DNA of 64,000 nt, from NCBI RefSeq assembly GCF_900100925.1, contig NZ_FNKO01000001.1:930001-994000 (forward strand). The letters run 5' to 3'. The translations under genes and the position numbers were made by a program. The notes under the pieces are model-generated. The model was not told the origin of the DNA. It worked only from the letters and a program-made list of their open reading frames with translations, and did no database searches. This document shows positions 63,041-64,000 of the stretch, in pieces (positions within the stretch are counted from its first letter, which is position 1; the number at the start of each line of letters is the position of its first letter). This stretch comes from Actinopolyspora saharensis (GTDB lineage Bacteria; Actinomycetota; Actinomycetes; Mycobacteriales; Pseudonocardiaceae).

Positions 63041-64000
63041 TCAGCCGCCCAGGTTCACGATGCTGAGGACCAGCTCGTAGGTCGCCCAGAGTCCTACCGC
63101 GCCGATGAGAACCAGGATCGTGGTCTGCCACCACTTGTTGACGTGCGACCGCGGCATGAGATCGCGCCGCGTGGTCATGACGATCAGGCCGATTATCACC
63201 GCGGGAACCGTCAGCACGTTGACGGAGTTGCCCATCAGGGTGAGCACGACCATCCCGGGCATGACCGGCAGGGAGAAGACGAGGGGCACCGTCATGATGA
63301 CGGTGAAGATCACCCAGAAGAGGCGGTCGTGCAGGAAGAGTTCCTTGTGGTTCAATTCCGCGCTCGGGTGCGCCGCCCTGATGCGCTCGGCCCTGGCCGG
63401 GCGGGACTTGTGCAGCGATTCGGTGAACATGCGCACGAAGACCCGTGGCTGGGTGACGATGTTGTTGAACACCGTGAAGAACACCGCGCACCACATGATG
63501 GACGGACCGGCCGGGCCGATCGCCTTCTCCATCATGAGGGCGAGTCCGTCCGCCGAGGACACGCCCTGGCCGGTGCCGTGCAGGGTTTCCGCGGCCACGA
63601 CCCAGACGGCCAGCACGAGCCCGAACATCACCAGCGTGCCGAAGCGCAGGTCGAGTCGCTGCAACTTGCGGTAGCCGCTTCCGCGCCACCCCTTCTCGTG
63701 CATGAGGTAGGGGTAGAGCAGGTTCGCCGCGGAGCCGCCGACCGCGCCGATGAGTCCCACGGCGGTGCTGGCCGCGGTGATGTAGCCCGCTTCTCCCGGG
63801 GGCATTTCGAACAGCAGCCCGCCGAACAGCTTCCCGAAGTCGACACCGGTTCCCACCAGGGCGACGAGGAAGCTGATCACGAGAACGCCCATGGTGATCT
63901 GCGCGACGATCTCCAGGGCTCGGTAGTGCCCGCTCCGGCGGGAGGCGAGCCACAGCGCCGCCACCATGGTGGGAACGGCCCAGAGGAAGGTGCCCCACTG
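63041..64000 (-). CDS. Nramp-fold transporter, N-terminus cut by window edge
   Basis: 320 residues of the C-terminal part are visible; the frame is open to the right edge (a Met at 63967 is internal). About eight hydrophobic helices include ALEIVAQITMGVLVISFLVA, AASTAVGLIGAVGGSAANLL, VMFGLVLAVWVVAAETL, FWVIFTVIMTVPLVFSL and WQTTILVLIGAVGLWATYEL. GLIGAVGGSAANLLYPYLMH resembles the TM6 block of the downstream Nramp-like protein rather than MPH, so again no classical metal site. It appears to head or belong to the same operon as the aldolase (66 bases upstream of it), giving two transporters in the cluster. Confidence 0.7.
   Translation of the reverse strand, partial: QWGTFLWAVPTMVAALWLASRRSGHYRALEIVAQITMGVLVISFLVALVGTGVDFGKLFGGLLFEMPPGEAGYITAASTAVGLIGAVGGSAANLLYPYLMHEKGWRGSGYRKLQRLDLRFGTLVMFGLVLAVWVVAAETLHGTGQGVSSADGLALMMEKAIGPAGPSIMWCAVFFTVFNNIVTQPRVFVRMFTESLHKSRPARAERIRAAHPSAELNHKELFLHDRLFWVIFTVIMTVPLVFSLPVMPGMVVLTLMGNSVNVLTVPAVIIGLIVMTTRRDLMPRSHVNKWWQTTILVLIGAVGLWATYELVLSIVNLGG

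Overview
The window is high-GC actinomycete DNA. The evidence is strong G/C third-position bias, common GTG/TTG starts, XRE-DUF5753/DUF397 gene sets, a PF04672-type methyltransferase, HbpS/GlcG-like and LLM flavoproteins, and a fused anthranilate synthase behind a Trp-codon leader. A member of the Pseudonocardiales is plausible, but that is inference. No rRNA or tRNA gene was seen. Roughly 55 intact protein genes are called, along with at least ten decayed genes or mobile-element fragments. A cupin gene is cut by the left edge and an Nramp-type transporter by the right edge.

Left part (1-10 kb): a TetR regulator lies opposite a same-strand run of HbpS-like protein, MFS exporter, small tautomerase, bicovalent berberine-bridge-type FAD oxidase, DsbA-fold protein and class A FAD monooxygenase. 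This looks like a compact oxidative tailoring or efflux set. It is followed by a decayed membrane gene, an IS701 transposase scrap, a VOC protein, and two repeat-like units with the exact 61-bp period of a type I-E CRISPR array but no cas genes.

10-23.6 kb: a TrpEG/PhzE-type fused anthranilate synthase with a probable WW leader peptide. Next is a tight four-gene operon (12.5-17.2 kb): Crp/Fnr regulator, class III nucleotidyl-cyclase-like protein, a large protein with a degenerate nucleotide-binding loop and HEAT-like tail, and a charged helical protein. This is the best candidate in the window for an undescribed signalling or conflict system. After it come an LLM oxidoreductase with strong terminators, a translationally coupled operon of GMC sugar-type oxidase, TIM-barrel isomerase and alpha/alpha-toroid protein, and a SAM methyltransferase.

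23.6-54 kb is accessory DNA. It contains a degraded IS5 element with recognisable inverted repeats, two Tn3-transposase scraps, an HsdR scrap, a second dead IS5-type transposase and a deleted Ser/Thr kinase. Among these sit defence-like genes: an 1808-residue SF1 helicase-nuclease, a GmrSD-type DUF262/HNH protein and a stand-alone HsdR-N nuclease. Also present are three tandem Imm1-like immunity genes without a toxin, a secreted Cys-containing protein, an XRE/DUF397 cluster with a duplicated DUF397-terminator unit, and an old-yellow-enzyme/muconolactone-isomerase pair whose ArsR-type regulator faces it across a perfect 27-bp palindrome.

54-64 kb: XRE-cupin/thioredoxin-reductase-like/methyltransferase group, MFS exporter opposite an HxlR regulator, an NmrA-type reductase, and a minus-strand operon pairing two Nramp-fold transporters with an HpcH/HpaI aldolase and a D-2-hydroxyacid dehydrogenase. 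The complete Nramp protein lacks the canonical metal-binding motifs, so it may carry an organic substrate. A short dispersed element recurs at three places between 53.7 and 58.4 kb.
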